DNA from: Nitrosospira sp. 56-18
GTDB taxonomy: Bacteria > Pseudomonadota > Gammaproteobacteria > Burkholderiales > Nitrosomonadaceae
Direction: 5' to 3'
Length of the DNA: 54,305 bases
Assembly: GCA_001899235.1 (NCBI GenBank)
Contig: MKVR01000016.1
Location: 82,868-137,172 of the forward strand
Position 1 is the stretch's first letter, and the number at the start of each line of letters is the position of its first letter. The notes under the pieces are model-generated. The model was given only the letters and a program-made list of their open reading frames with translations. It was not told the DNA's origin and ran no database searches. This document shows, piece after piece, positions 17,011 through 26,439 of the stretch. A program made the position numbers and the translations under genes.

Positions 17011-19443
17011 ATGGCGGCGCCGAGGCCGCCATTTTTCGCCATCGGATTGCTGTCCGGCTGCCTGCTGGCCTATGAAATAGCGCTGACCCGCCTGTTCAGC
17101 ATGGTGCTATGGCATCATTTCGCGTACATGATCATCAGCGCCGCGATGCTGGGTTATGGCGCAAGCGGCACCGCGCTTGCCCTGCTTCGAGAAAGAATAG
17201 CGCCATGCTTCAATGCCACGTTTCTCGCCACCGCGGCAATGCTGGCCCTCGCCATGCCGCTGTCGTTTCTGCTGGCGCAACAGGTTCCCTTCAATCCGCT
17301 CGAACTCCTGTGGGATACCAGCCAGCTGCCGAAGCTGCTGACTATTTACCTGCTGGTGGCTTTGCCATTCTTTTTCGGCGGAGCAAGTATCGGCCTCGCG
17401 CTGTGGCGCTTCGGAATGCAGGCAGGGCGCGTTTACGCCGCTGATATTTTCGGCGCGGGAGCAGGCAGCCTGGGTATCGTCGCCGTGTTGTTCTTCATGT
17501 CCCCTGGCGACCTGCTGATGATCCTGGCGGCACTGGCCTTGTTCGCCGCTGCGATTGCCGCCATCGAGTTGAAAGTGCCGCGCCCGTGGCTGGCAAAGCT
17601 CTTTTCCGGGCTCGCATTGCTGGCTGTCGTGGCGGCGCATGCCGGTTGGCTCAAGATCCATTCTTCGCCTTACAAGGATCTGAGCCAGACCCTCAACATT
17701 TCGGGAACCCGGATGATCGAGGAACGCACCGGCCCTCTCGGGCAGGTTGCGGTGGTGGAAAGCACCCGCATTCCCTTTCGCTACGCGCCGGGAATGAGCC
17801 TCAACGCCCTGGACGAGCCGCCGCCCCAGCTGGAAATGTTCGTCGATGGCAACGGCCCCACGGTGTTGACGCGCTTCGACGGCAACCTGGCTTCGCTCGC
17901 CTACCTGGGCCAGCTTACTTCCGCGCTGCCTTACCACGTGATGGGATCTCCAGCCATAAGATTGCATGGGCCGCGCGTGCTGGTGCTGGGAGCTGGAGCG
18001 GGCGCCGATGTATTGCAGGCGCTTTATTACCGGGCGGGCAGGGTGGATGCGGTGGAACTGGATCGAAACATCATCGACCTGGTGCGCAATCGTTTCGGCG
18101 ATTTCTCCGGAAATCTCTACAAGCGGCCCGATGTCCGGGTGCACGAGGGCGAGGCGCGCGGATTCGCCAGTGCCGGCGCCGGCCAGTATGACCTGATCCA
18201 GGTGGCGCTGCTGGATTCCTTCGGGGTCGCTTCCGCAGGGCTTTACGGGCTCAGCGAAAGCTATCTCTATACGGTGGAAGCCCTGCAGACTTATCTCGGC
18301 CACCTCGCGCCGGAGGGCATGCTGAGCATCACACGCTGGCTCACCCTGCCGCCGCGCGATTCGCTGAAGCTGTTCGCCACGGCAATCGCCGCACTGGAAG
18401 AATCGGGCGTTCCCGACCCAGCAAGACGGCTGGCGATGATGCGGGGCTGGAAGACCGTCACGCTGCTGGTAAAAAACAGCGATTTCTCCCCGGATGAAAT
18501 CGCGGCGATCAGGGAATTCAGCCGGACGCGCTCTTTCGATCCTGCCTATTACCCGGGCATGCTCCCGGAAGAGGCCAACCGCTACAATCTGATGGCCCGG
18601 CCCTATTTTTACGAAGGCGCTGTCGCGCTCCTGGGGCCGGAAAGGCAAGACTTTATCGACCGGTACAAATTCCATATCGAGCCGGCAACGGATGACCGGC
18701 CCTATTTTTTCCGCTACTTCAAATGGGATGCAGCGGTCGAGCTGTTCTCCTTGCGGCAGCAGGGCGGCATGGCGCTACTCGACTGGAGCTATCCGTTGCT
18801 GGTCGCGACCCTCATACAAGCTGTCCTCGCGAGTATCCTCCTCATCCTGGCGCCGCTGGCCGCATCCCGAGCCCGCGAAACCCTGCCTCCGGCAAGCGCG
18901 GCGCTGTATTTTCTTGCCATCGGCTTCGCATTCATGTTCATGGAAATCGCGTTTATCCAGAAATTCATCCTGTTTCTTTCCCATCCGCTTTATGCGCTGG
19001 CGGTGGTTTTGTGCGCGTTTCTCATATTTGCCGCGCTGGGAAGCTGGCTGGCCGGCCGAAAGCAGGGCAGGGCGACCGGAGTGCGCAGCGTCACCACAGC
19101 TATTGCCGTGCTGGGAATGGTGGCGCTGCTCTACCTGGCCTTGCTGCCGGACCTGTTCGATGCGCTCATCCACCTGCCGGACCCGGCAAAAATAGGCATT
19201 TCCGCAGCGCTGATTGCCCTGCCGGGCATATGCATGGGTATTCCATTTCCCACCGGCATGGCGCGGCTCGCCTGCACCTTGCCGGATGCCATTCCCTGGG
19301 CATGGGCGATAAACGGCTTTGCCTCGGTGGCAGGCGCGGTCCTCGCCAGCCTGCTGGCTGTCCACCTGGGTTTTACCGCCGTCATCCTGCTGGCCGTGGT
19401 GTTATATGGTGGGGCTTGCATTGCGATAAGAGGATTTGCATAA
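17011..19443 (+). CDS. Polytopic membrane protein with a spermidine-synthase-like domain
   Basis: 810 residues. An N-terminal block of about seven hydrophobic helices (1-215) is followed by a soluble domain (about 230-570) and a C-terminal block of about six helices (590-810). The soluble part has a Rossmann SAM-type loop, VLVLGAGAGADVLQAL, and VDAVELDRNIIDLVRNRF, as in spermidine synthases and related methyltransferase folds. This three-part build is known from bacterial membrane-fused spermidine-synthase-like proteins whose reaction is uncertain. True polyamine synthesis is not shown: the aspartate motif of classical SpeE is only partly kept. It follows pcm directly. Confidence 0.85.
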   Translation: MAAPRPPFFAIGLLSGCLLAYEIALTRLFSMVLWHHFAYMIISAAMLGYGASGTALALLRERIAPCFNATFLATAAMLALAMPLSFLLAQQVPFNPLELLWDTSQLPKLLTIYLLVALPFFFGGASIGLALWRFGMQAGRVYAADIFGAGAGSLGIVAVLFFMSPGDLLMILAALALFAAAIAAIELKVPRPWLAKLFSGLALLAVVAAHAGWLKIHSSPYKDLSQTLNISGTRMIEERTGPLGQVAVVESTRIPFRYAPGMSLNALDEPPPQLEMFVDGNGPTVLTRFDGNLASLAYLGQLTSALPYHVMGSPAIRLHGPRVLVLGAGAGADVLQALYYRAGRVDAVELDRNIIDLVRNRFGDFSGNLYKRPDVRVHEGEARGFASAGAGQYDLIQVALLDSFGVASAGLYGLSESYLYTVEALQTYLGHLAPEGMLSITRWLTLPPRDSLKLFATAIAALEESGVPDPARRLAMMRGWKTVTLLVKNSDFSPDEIAAIREFSRTRSFDPAYYPGMLPEEANRYNLMARPYFYEGAVALLGPERQDFIDRYKFHIEPATDDRPYFFRYFKWDAAVELFSLRQQGGMALLDWSYPLLVATLIQAVLASILLILAPLAASRARETLPPASAALYFLAIGFAFMFMEIAFIQKFILFLSHPLYALAVVLCAFLIFAALGSWLAGRKQGRATGVRSVTTAIAVLGMVALLYLALLPDLFDALIHLPDPAKIGISAALIALPGICMGIPFPTGMARLACTLPDAIPWAWAINGFASVAGAVLASLLAVHLGFTAVILLAVVLYGGACIAIRGFA

Positions 19444-19580
19444 GAGAGCTTGCCGCAGAGCGGCAAAACGTTTCCGACATCGCCGCGCCGATGCGGTATA
19501 TTTGGCACATGCGCCATAAGGACAGGTATCGGGCCTTGCTGGGATTTTAATGCACGCTTTTTTTCTAATCTGGAGATGAT

Positions 19581-19835
19581 ATGGGCGACTTGGGGCTGGT
19601 ACCCTGGCTGATTTCATTCGCCGTTTTTTTCGTTTTTCCATTCTGGAGAATTCTGGGCCGGGTAGGCTTCAATCCGGTATTTTCGCTTCTGGCACTCATT
19701 CCAGGAGGGGTGCTGATCCTCCTGTGGGTCGTCGCGCTGGCGAAGTGGCCTGTGCTGCCCGAGGTTAAAAAGGACAAGGCGCCTGCCGATCCTCCCAGTC
19801 CTCCCGCGTTGCCCGGCCCCGATCAGACTCCCTAA
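19581..19835 (+). CDS. Small membrane protein with proline-rich tail
   Basis: 84 residues, start supported by GGAGATGAT upstream. Two hydrophobic helices (about 6-24 and 34-54) and a cytoplasmic or periplasmic tail of Pro, Asp and Lys (residues 62-84). Family not recognised. The last 4 bases overlap tail to tail with the glycosyltransferase gene on the other strand. Confidence 0.65.
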   Translation: MGDLGLVPWLISFAVFFVFPFWRILGRVGFNPVFSLLALIPGGVLILLWVVALAKWPVLPEVKKDKAPADPPSPPALPGPDQTP

Positions 19836-20557
19836 CGCCTGCCATCGTACCAAACGGACAGTTGCTTCCTGTCCTGCAATGCCCTGCGCGGATGCAGCAT
19901 GAGGCGCAGCATCTGCGCGGCCATTTCGGGTCCCGAGTAGAGCTTTACCTTGCGCGCGGAGGTTTCCAGCGGATGGCGCGCCAGGATGACGAAATCCAGG
20001 CCGCGCTTCCGTCCCCATTTTTTCAGGAGCTCGCTCAGGTCTATCTCGTCGGCGGCGTAAAGCTCCTGGTTGAAGCCGCCGACATCGCGAAACGCATCGG
20101 CGCGGCATACCACCAGCGCACCCGCCGCCCAGCGGAAGAGGGTGGATATGCGGGTCCACAACCGTAATCCGCCATCCGCCCACCAGGGCAATCCCTCCAT
20201 TCTGATGGTGCTACCGCAGCCGACGCTCTTTCCCCCCTCGATCAGCCGCAGGATATCGCCCAGCAGTTCCGGACTCAAGGTGCTGTCGGCATCCACGAAC
20301 AGCAGCCAGTCACCTGTGGCTACCGCAGCGCCGGCATTGCGCGCCCGGCCGATCTGGTTGACAGGCTCGAAAACGACCTGCGCGCCAGCCTGCCGCGCCA
20401 GGTCCGCCGTGGCATCGGTCGAATTGTTATCGACTACGATGACTTCGGAACTGAAATTCGGCCTGGCGTTGGCGGCGAGGGCGATGGAAACCGAGCACAG
20501 GCAGTGCTCGATCAGGCGCTCTTCATTGAAGGCGGGAATGATGATGGAGAGATGCAT
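19832..20557 (-). CDS. Glycosyltransferase family 2
   Basis: 241 residues. The GT-A nucleotide-sugar fold is clear: SIIIPAFNEERLIEHCL at the start, EVIVVDNNSTDAT, then the DxD motif as FVDADSTL and the later GGFNQELYAADEIDLS segment with the acceptor/ED-type acidic motif. Family 2 enzymes move sugars from UDP- or GDP-sugars onto lipids, polysaccharides or proteins at the cytoplasmic face of the membrane. No transmembrane helix is evident. The acceptor is unknown and no polysaccharide cluster surrounds it. The PEP-CTERM/exosortase systems usually coexist with exopolysaccharide genes, but no link is shown here. Confidence 0.9.
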   Translation of the reverse strand: MHLSIIIPAFNEERLIEHCLCSVSIALAANARPNFSSEVIVVDNNSTDATADLARQAGAQVVFEPVNQIGRARNAGAAVATGDWLLFVDADSTLSPELLGDILRLIEGGKSVGCGSTIRMEGLPWWADGGLRLWTRISTLFRWAAGALVVCRADAFRDVGGFNQELYAADEIDLSELLKKWGRKRGLDFVILARHPLETSARKVKLYSGPEMAAQMLRLMLHPRRALQDRKQLSVWYDGRR

Positions 20558-20660
20558 GGGAAAGTTGTATGATTATTTTCAGTGCTGCGTTCTGCTGCCA
20601 AGCCCCTTAAAACCAAAAATTATATCGAGACGGCAAATTCGAAACATACCTGACGTGTTA

Positions 20661-21290
20661 CTAGCTATCAATGCCAAAGGTCTTCTTTCCTGATCGAGGT
20701 TCGATGTACTGTACGCTGATTACATGGACTTCTCCTGATTCTGCAATCTCAGCAAGGAATTTTCTTCTAGGATCATCCTCAGCGATTACTGCACGGACTT
20801 TCGTTTGTCCCGTTCGCTTATGAAGAAGGGGGAGGCCGATGAGTTCCCCCGAATTCGCGAGAAGAAGTTCTCCGTACCCTTCGTCAATAAGTTCTCGAAG
20901 ACTGTCCCACCATCCCATGTTCTCTACCGAATTGTCCTTCGGAAGGTGCAAATAATCCCCAAGACGACATGCGATTTGCTGGAGTCGAGAGCTGACAGGA
21001 GTATAAATTAATGTGCACTCTTCATCTTGCGATCGGGAGCGCACTGTGAAAATCATAATTTTATCGCCAGTTTGAAACGCATTCTGGATACTGAGTCCGA
21101 GCTTCGCAATAGCCCACTCTTTTTTTTGAGATTTTGGTATGTGTTCTAATGGCTCGAGATATTCCTTCAAGCGAGCTTCAACACCGCACCTTAACTCAAG
21201 AGCCGCGTATAGTAGGCTAGCCTCAGTGTTATCCTTAAGAAGAGATTCAATTCGTTTAAGATATGCTGAGACAGCTAGAGAATATGTCAT
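20661..21290 (-). CDS. Hypothetical protein, AT-rich, possibly acquired
   Basis: 209 residues with no signal peptide or membrane helix. The N-terminal third is helical (SLAVSAYLKRIESLLKDN, LRCGVEARLKEYLEPLEH); the middle has strands around KIMIFTVRSRS and CTLIYTPVS. I do not recognise the family. The base composition of the gene and the 200 bases upstream is clearly more AT-rich than the genes around it, and the codon use (many AT-ending codons) differs, suggesting horizontal transfer. Its neighbours give no functional hint. Confidence 0.65.
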   Translation of the reverse strand: MTYSLAVSAYLKRIESLLKDNTEASLLYAALELRCGVEARLKEYLEPLEHIPKSQKKEWAIAKLGLSIQNAFQTGDKIMIFTVRSRSQDEECTLIYTPVSSRLQQIACRLGDYLHLPKDNSVENMGWWDSLRELIDEGYGELLLANSGELIGLPLLHKRTGQTKVRAVIAEDDPRRKFLAEIAESGEVHVISVQYIEPRSGKKTFGIDS

Positions 21291-21501
21291 GTATTTTGGA
21301 TGATTGCCTTAATCACTGATGATATAGCTTATTCAACATGTCTATTTAACATAATATACATTATGAGCAAAATAAACCCATGTTTACTCGACTCTCTGAG
21401 GTGCGGCAAGCATATGCCCCAGCCACATAAGACGGGCCTGTGCATGCGTTATGTTAGCCGCCGTACAGAAGTCAGATCCATCTCATGAAAAAATGAACCC
21501 A
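21291..21501. other. AT-rich intergenic stretch
   Basis: First part of a 534-base gap. AT-rich sequence at 21320-21370 could carry promoters for the minus-strand gene or for the RNA candidate downstream. No gene is supported. Confidence 0.4.
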
Positions 21502-21578
21502 GGTATCCACTTTTTCTCCCTCTTGTAGTGGATATCACTGACCCGGCAAAGGCCAACTACTCCTTGCCGGGTCTTTTT
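21502..21578 (+). ncRNA. Candidate small RNA with two hairpins
   Basis: First hairpin: GGTATCCACT (21502-21511) pairs with AGTGGATATC (21527-21536) around a pyrimidine loop containing TCTCCCTC. Second hairpin: GACCCGGCAA (21540-21549) pairs perfectly with TTGCCGGGTC (21564-21573), loop AGGCCAACTACTCC, followed by five T. Both loops hold CTCC, which can pair with ribosome-binding sites. The 5' end is unknown. It could instead be a cis leader or the terminator of an unseen transcript. Confidence 0.45.
21540..21578 (+). terminator. Rho-independent terminator
   Basis: A 10-bp perfect GC-rich stem followed directly by TTTTT on the plus strand, the best terminator in the window. No protein gene ends upstream on this strand, which is why an RNA gene is suspected. 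Confidence 0.85.
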
Positions 21579-21824
21579 ACATGGCGGCATTCCCTTTAAG
21601 GAATTTCATGAATGCGCATAACACCTTCCGCCTTGCCGCCCAATAATAATCCTTGAGACGTATTGCGGCGGAAAACGCGATTGCTTATCATACCAAGTGG
21701 CAATATGGGACTAATGGATACTTCATGGTCCAGGATAGCGGATAGCCGGCTTCCCAAAGATGATCGACATGGCGCCCGCTACGAGATCTCTTTCCGAGAC
21801 TGACTTGATTAAAAAGGAGAAGAC

Positions 21825-22310
21825 GTGAACGTCATTGCGGCTATCTTCATGACACTGATTGCAGCCACCGCGCAAGCCAATTCCATTTACGACACCCCTG
21901 ATGCCGAAACCCGATTCAAGGAAGCGCAGCGACATGTAAAAGAGCTGATGGATGCGGGAAGATTTCAGGAAGCCTCAAAATACATGAGCGTCTACAAGAC
22001 CCTGGCATGCGAGGCTGCGGAACAAAAGGCAGGAAAGAGTGCTGAGGAAGGCGCTGCGGCCTGCGCGAGCAGAAGCACCCCAATTGGCCTCGCCTCAGGC
22101 GCCACCGCCCATCCTGTCGACTCAGGCGCGAACTCGCTGCTGGGTCCCGGCTTCACCGTTCGCCAGCGCCCCATGCCAGGCTCCTCCACCATGCTGGACG
22201 GTTCCACGCCATCCCTGTTTGTTTTTGACCCGCGAACCGTGCCCGGCTCGGACTCAGGTTCCAGCCCCAACCCCGGCAAGAAAGTGGACGCATGGACGGG
22301 TTCCCCTTAA
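21825..22310 (+). CDS. Secreted protein of unknown function
   Basis: 161 residues from a GTG start with AAGGAG 6 bases upstream. A short signal peptide (NVIAAIFMTLIAATAQA-NS) is followed by a helical segment with ETRFKEAQRHVKELMDAGRFQEASKYM, which looks like one TPR-type helix pair, and then by a Ser/Pro/Gly-rich tail without obvious fold. Two Cys are present in the middle. I do not recognise the family. The TAA stop forms the start of element end R3. Confidence 0.65.
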   Translation: MNVIAAIFMTLIAATAQANSIYDTPDAETRFKEAQRHVKELMDAGRFQEASKYMSVYKTLACEAAEQKAGKSAEEGAAACASRSTPIGLASGATAHPVDSGANSLLGPGFTVRQRPMPGSSTMLDGSTPSLFVFDPRTVPGSDSGSSPNPGKKVDAWTGSP

Positions 22311-22347
22311 GGAAACGCTGAACAATTCTCTGCTGGCGCGGCGGCGC
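22308..22347 (+). repeat. Solo end of the dispersed element (copy R3)
   Basis: TAAGGAAACGCTGAACAATT, then TCTGCTGGCGCGGCGGCG, matches the right-type end of the element with few changes. The first three bases are the stop codon of the preceding gene. Confidence 0.7.
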
Positions 22348-22449
22348 CCGGTTCTAGATCATTTTTCGGTTGGAACTCCCGGTGATTGGGGTGTATGATG
22401 CTGCCCTGCTCGTAACAACCGGGCAATTCCGACCAGACTGGAGGCAGTT

Positions 22450-22806
22450 TTGAGAATAGCGAGGATAGTGTATTTCACGTTGGCCGTTTCTCTCGGTATC
22501 GCGTATCTAGGCCCATTGCAGGCAACCGCTGCGGATAATGCCGGTTCCGGTGCTGCGAGCGCTGCGGGAGGAATGCCCAGTAATGAGGGCAAGGTGCTCT
22601 CCACGCTGGATGCGCCAGGATACACCTATATGGAACTGGCGAATACGGAAAAACGTTTCTGGATCGCTGCTCCCACCACCAGGGTAAAAGCCGGAGACCG
22701 TGTCAGGTTCGAGCAAAGCTTGGTGATGAAGAATTTCAACAGCAAAACCCTCAACCGGACCTTCGACCAGATCATCTTCGTCAACTCCGCGACGGTGATC
22801 AACTGA
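22450..22806 (+). CDS. Small exported protein, NrfJ-like
   Basis: 118 residues from a TTG start, supported by GGAGG 5-6 bases upstream. A Sec signal peptide (IVYFTLAVSLGIAYLG, ending ATA-AD) is followed by a Gly/Ala linker and a compact domain: GKVLSTLDAPGYTYMEL, KRFWIAAPTTRVKAGDRV and MKNFNSKTLNRTFDQIIFV. This pattern, with the KxFxSKTLNRTF box, recalls proteins annotated as NrfJ-like in nitrite reductase clusters and in Geobacter; that recognition is from memory. The role is unknown. An electron-transfer or nitrogen link would suit an ammonia oxidiser but is not shown. Confidence 0.6.
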   Translation: MRIARIVYFTLAVSLGIAYLGPLQATAADNAGSGAASAAGGMPSNEGKVLSTLDAPGYTYMELANTEKRFWIAAPTTRVKAGDRVRFEQSLVMKNFNSKTLNRTFDQIIFVNSATVIN

Positions 22807-22850
22807 ATTTCATAGGTTTGGTGAATCGTAAATTCATTATATAGAAAATC

Positions 22851-22894
22851 CCCGTCATTCCGGACGCCGCGCCAGCGGCGAGTTGGAATCCAGA
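22851..22894. repeat. REP-like palindromic repeat
   Basis: CCGTCATTCCGGAC, a CGCCGC-GCCA-GCGGCG hairpin, then GTTGGAATCCAG. The outer arms (ATTCC and GGAAT) also pair. A similar unit starts at 43622 and a related one is at 46626. It lies between the NrfJ-like gene and the end of uvrB. Confidence 0.6.
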
Positions 22895-23004
22895 GCTTTT
22901 TCAAGCTATTAAATTCCCACCTTCGCGAGAGATAACCCGGGTATTCATCCAGCGTCTTTCCGGTTCAGGCTGGAAATAACTCCAACGATATCCAGTTGAC
23001 TATT

Positions 23005-23030
23005 TTTCCATCACTTTCCATCACTTTCCC
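23005..23030. repeat. 10-bp tandem repeat over the uvrB stop
   Basis: TTTCCATCAC occurs twice in tandem plus a partial third unit. The repeat includes the uvrB stop codon. Confidence 0.7.
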
Positions 23031-25144
23031 GCCCTCCTCCGGCGTTGAGGTTTTTTCGCTTTCTCCACATTTTCCTCAGAAACAGGATCAATAAACCCTA
23101 CGAAGAGTTTGTTTTTAAGCTTTTTTAGCTCGTCGCGATACTCCGCTGCTTTTTCGAATTCCAGATTTTTCGCTGCCGCCAGCATCTGCTTCTCCAGCGC
23201 CTTGATTTCCCTGGCAAGCTGAGTCTCGCTCATTGCGTCATACCGGGCCTGCACCTGCGCGGCCTTGAGTTGCTGCTGTGCCGTTTCCATGCTGTAGACG
23301 CCGTCGATCAGATCCTTTACGCGCTTGTGCACCCCGCGCGGGGTGATCTGGTGAACCTTATTGAACAGGATCTGTTTGTTGCGCCGCCGCTCGGTTTCAT
23401 CCATTGCGCGGCGCATGGAATCGGTAATCCTGTCGGCATAGAGCAGCGCAGTACCATTGATGTGGCGGGCCGCGCGGCCGATCGTCTGTATCAATGAACG
23501 TTCCGAACGCAGGAAACCCTCCTTGTCGGCGTCGAGTATCGCTACCAGGGATACTTCGGGGATATCCAGGCCTTCCCTCAGCAGGTTTATGCCGACCAGG
23601 ACGTCGAATTGTCCCAGACGCAGGTCGCGGATGATTTCCACGCGCTCCACCGTATCGATATCGGAATGGAGATAGCGTACCTTGATGCCATGATCCGAAA
23701 AATAGTCCGTCAGGTCCTCGGCCATGCGCTTGGTCAAGGTCGTGACGAGCACGCGTTCGCTTTTCGCCACCCGCAGGCTGACTTCCGACATCAGATCGTC
23801 TACCTGGGTAGCCGCGGGCCTCACCTCAACTTGCGGATCCACCAGTCCGGTAGGCCGCACTACCTGCTCCACCACCTGCCCGCTGTGAGTGCGTTCGAAT
23901 TCCGCCGGCGTGGCGGAAACGAAAACGGTTTGCGGCATCATTTTCCTGAATTCATCAAAGCGCAGCGGGCGGTTGTCCAGCGCGGACGGAAGGCGAAATC
24001 CATATTCGACGAGGTTTTCCTTGCGGGAACGATCACCCTTGTACATGCCGCCCACCTGGGGCACCGTCACGTGGCTTTCGTCGATGACCATCAATGTATC
24101 TGGCCGCAGGTAGTCCATCAGGGTGGGAGGAGGCTCCCCCGGTTTTTTTCCCGACAAGTGCCGCGAATAATTTTCTATGCCTTTGCAGAATCCCAGCTCA
24201 TTGAGCATCTCCAGGTCGAAGCGCGTTCGCTGCTCGATGCGTTGCAACTCCACCAGCTTGTGGTTCTGCTGAAAGAAATCGATGCGCTCCCGCAATTCCG
24301 CCTTGATGGTTTCGACTGCCCGCAAGGTAGTGCTTCTCGGCGTGACGTAGTGGCTGGAGGGATAAACGGTATAGCGCGAGACTTTATTCTGGGTATGCCC
24401 GGTGAGCGGATCGAACAGCACCATGCTTTCCACTTCGTCGTCGAACAGCGATACCCGCACCGCGGTTTCCGAATTTTCCGCGGGAAAAATATCGAGCACG
24501 TCTCCCCTCACCCTGAAGGTTCCGCGCGCGAACTCGAACTCGTTACGCTGATACTGCATTTCAGCCAGGCGCTGAATGGCTTCCCGCTGGGTGATTTTGT
24601 CGTTCTCGCGCAGGTGCAGGATCATGCCGTGATAATCCACCGGGTCGCCGATGCCGTAGATGCAGGAAACGGTGGCGACAATGATCGCGTCGTCCCGCTC
24701 GAGCAGCGCCTTGGTAGCGGAGAGGCGCATCTGTTCGATATGCTCGTTGATGCTGGAGTCCTTCTCTATGAAGAGATCGCGCGACGGCACATAGGCCTCC
24801 GGCTGGTAATAGTCATAATAGGATACGAAATACTCCACGGCGTTTTCAGGGAAGAATTCGCGCATTTCGGCGTAGAGCTGCGCTGCCAGAGTCTTGTTCG
24901 GCGCCATGATGATCGCGGGACGGGCAAGCCGCGCAATCACGTGCGCCATGGTGAAGGTCTTGCCCGAACCGGTCACGCCGAGCAGCGTTTGAAACGCCAG
25001 GCCGTCATTTACGCCCTCGACCAGCTTGCCGATAGCCTCGGGCTGGTCGCCGGCGGGGTTAAAGGATTGATGCAACTTGTATAAACTATTGGGGTAGGTA
25101 ATGATCACGGGTATAATGCGCGGCTTGATTATTTTCCGGTACAC
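23021..25144 (-). CDS. uvrB: Excinuclease ABC subunit B
   Basis: About 707 residues. UvrB verifies lesions in nucleotide excision repair, loaded by UvrA and cut with UvrC. Visible motifs in order: Walker A GVTGSGKT, the beta-hairpin [15 protein letters not shown] (Walker B region), SATPAEFE, the helicase motifs [15 protein letters not shown] and QTIGRAARH, and the C-terminal UVR motif ([27 protein letters not shown]). The tail RRRRAGK is basic. The start is uncertain: GTG at 25144 or GTG at 25108; neither has a strong ribosome site. It is divergent from the aminotransferase gene with under 75 bases between, so the promoters overlap. Confidence 0.97.
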   Translation of the reverse strand: MYRKIIKPRIIPVIITYPNSLYKLHQSFNPAGDQPEAIGKLVEGVNDGLAFQTLLGVTGSGKTFTMAHVIARLARPAIIMAPNKTLAAQLYAEMREFFPENAVEYFVSYYDYYQPEAYVPSRDLFIEKDSSINEHIEQMRLSATKALLERDDAIIVATVSCIYGIGDPVDYHGMILHLRENDKITQREAIQRLAEMQYQRNEFEFARGTFRVRGDVLDIFPAENSETAVRVSLFDDEVESMVLFDPLTGHTQNKVSRYTVYPSSHYVTPRSTTLRAVETIKAELRERIDFFQQNHKLVELQRIEQRTRFDLEMLNELGFCKGIENYSRHLSGKKPGEPPPTLMDYLRPDTLMVIDESHVTVPQVGGMYKGDRSRKENLVEYGFRLPSALDNRPLRFDEFRKMMPQTVFVSATPAEFERTHSGQVVEQVVRPTGLVDPQVEVRPAATQVDDLMSEVSLRVAKSERVLVTTLTKRMAEDLTDYFSDHGIKVRYLHSDIDTVERVEIIRDLRLGQFDVLVGINLLREGLDIPEVSLVAILDADKEGFLRSERSLIQTIGRAARHINGTALLYADRITDSMRRAMDETERRRNKQILFNKVHQITPRGVHKRVKDLIDGVYSMETAQQQLKAAQVQARYDAMSETQLAREIKALEKQMLAAAKNLEFEKAAEYRDELKKLKNKLFVGFIDPVSEENVEKAKKPQRRRRAGK

Positions 25145-25216
25145 TGAAATCCATACTCCGGCTTATCTTATCACGCAGCAAAGCCGGCATCAGTGCAAGA
25201 CACCAAGGACATCATC

Positions 25217-26410
25217 GTGGAACTTTCATCGCGCGTTCGGGCTATCAAGCCCTCCCCCACTCTTGCGGTAACCGCCCGGGCTGCCCGGCTCAAGGCCGAA
25301 GGCAAGGATATTATCGGGCTGGGTGCGGGCGAACCGGATTTCGACACGCCGCAGTACATCAAGGATGCCGCGGTTGCCGCGATCAACAAGGGCTTGACCA
25401 AATACACGGCGGTGGGAGGCACGCCCGGACTGAAAAGCGCGGTTATCGCGAAATTCATGCGCGATAACGGCTTCGACTATACGCCCGCGCAGATCCTGGT
25501 TTCATGCGGCGGCAAGCAAAGTTTTTTCAATCTGGTGCTTGCCACCATCAATGCGGGCGACGAAGTCATCATTCCGGCTCCCTACTGGGTGTCATACCCG
25601 GATATCGTCCTGATCGCGGAAGGGAAACCCGTCATTGTCGGGGCCGGCATCGAACAAGGCTTCAAGATAACGGCGGCGCAACTGGAAGCAGCCATCACGC
25701 CGAGAACGCGAATGTTCGTCATCAACAGCCCCAGCAATCCCTCGGGCGGTGTTTATTCCATGGATGAGCTCAAGGCCCTGGGCGAAGTCCTGAGACGGCA
25801 TCCCGGCATTCTCATTGCCACGGATGACATGTATGAGCATATCCTGCTGTCGGGCGGAAGGTTCGTCAATATCCTCAATGCCTGCCCCGACCTTTATCCC
25901 CGCACCATCGTGCTCAACGGCGTATCCAAGGCTTACGCCATGACTGGCTGGCGAATAGGTTATTGCGGCGGCCCGGAGCGCATCATCACCGCCATGGAAA
26001 ACATCCAGTCCCAGAGTACCTCCAACCCTTCCTCGATCTCGCAGGCCGCTGCGGAAGCGGCGCTCAATGGCGACCAGTCCTGCATGCTGCCCATGGTGGA
26101 GGCATTCAGGAAACGCAACCGGTTTGTGGCCGATGCGCTGAATGCCATTCCCGGCGTCAGGTGCCTGTTGTCGGAAGGCGCATTTTATGCGTTTGCCGAC
26201 ACGCGCGAGGCAATTTCGCGGCTGCATGCAAGAGGTTTGCTGAGCGATCCCAGCGATATCGCTCTCAGCGAATACCTGCTGGAGCACGGCGGGGTCGCGG
26301 TCGTGCCCGGCTCGGCTTTCGGGGGAGATGGTTATATCCGTCTTTCGTTCGCTACTGCCATGGCCAACCTGGAAAATGCGCTGTGGCGCATCGCCAAGGC
26401 TCTGGCCTAG
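25217..26410 (+). CDS. Pyridoxal-phosphate aspartate aminotransferase, class I fold
   Basis: 397 residues from the GTG at 25217 (AAGGA 8 bases upstream), which gives the common family start (M)ELSSRVRAIKPSPT; a GTG at 25193 would add 8 residues. PLP-enzyme features: GAGEPDFDTP, the tyrosine-bearing YWVSYPD, NSPSNPSGG, the Asp in TDDMYEH, and the Schiff-base lysine in SKAYAMTGWRIGY. The C-terminal RLSFATAMANLE carries the substrate-carboxylate Arg. It transfers amino groups between aspartate (or similar) and 2-oxoglutarate in the cytoplasm. Prephenate activity, seen in some members, cannot be excluded. Confidence 0.94.
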   Translation: MELSSRVRAIKPSPTLAVTARAARLKAEGKDIIGLGAGEPDFDTPQYIKDAAVAAINKGLTKYTAVGGTPGLKSAVIAKFMRDNGFDYTPAQILVSCGGKQSFFNLVLATINAGDEVIIPAPYWVSYPDIVLIAEGKPVIVGAGIEQGFKITAAQLEAAITPRTRMFVINSPSNPSGGVYSMDELKALGEVLRRHPGILIATDDMYEHILLSGGRFVNILNACPDLYPRTIVLNGVSKAYAMTGWRIGYCGGPERIITAMENIQSQSTSNPSSISQAAAEAALNGDQSCMLPMVEAFRKRNRFVADALNAIPGVRCLLSEGAFYAFADTREAISRLHARGLLSDPSDIALSEYLLEHGGVAVVPGSAFGGDGYIRLSFATAMANLENALWRIAKALA

Positions 26411-26439
26411 AAGTTCCTGGCTTAAAATTCGCGAGACAC

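Noticed and set aside
17107-18675. Long minus-strand frame opposite the spermidine-synthase-like gene
   Set aside because: It is the antisense shadow of a strongly supported gene; its product is rich in His, Arg and Gln with no domain.
21395-21450. Possible integron attC site near CATAAGAC...GCGTTATGTTAGCC
   Set aside because: The 7-base core sites do not match GTTRRRY and RYYYAAC, and no integrase or cassette gene in the proper orientation adjoins it.
23609-25084. Long plus-strand frame opposite uvrB
   Set aside because: Antisense shadow of uvrB without a start signal or recognisable domain.
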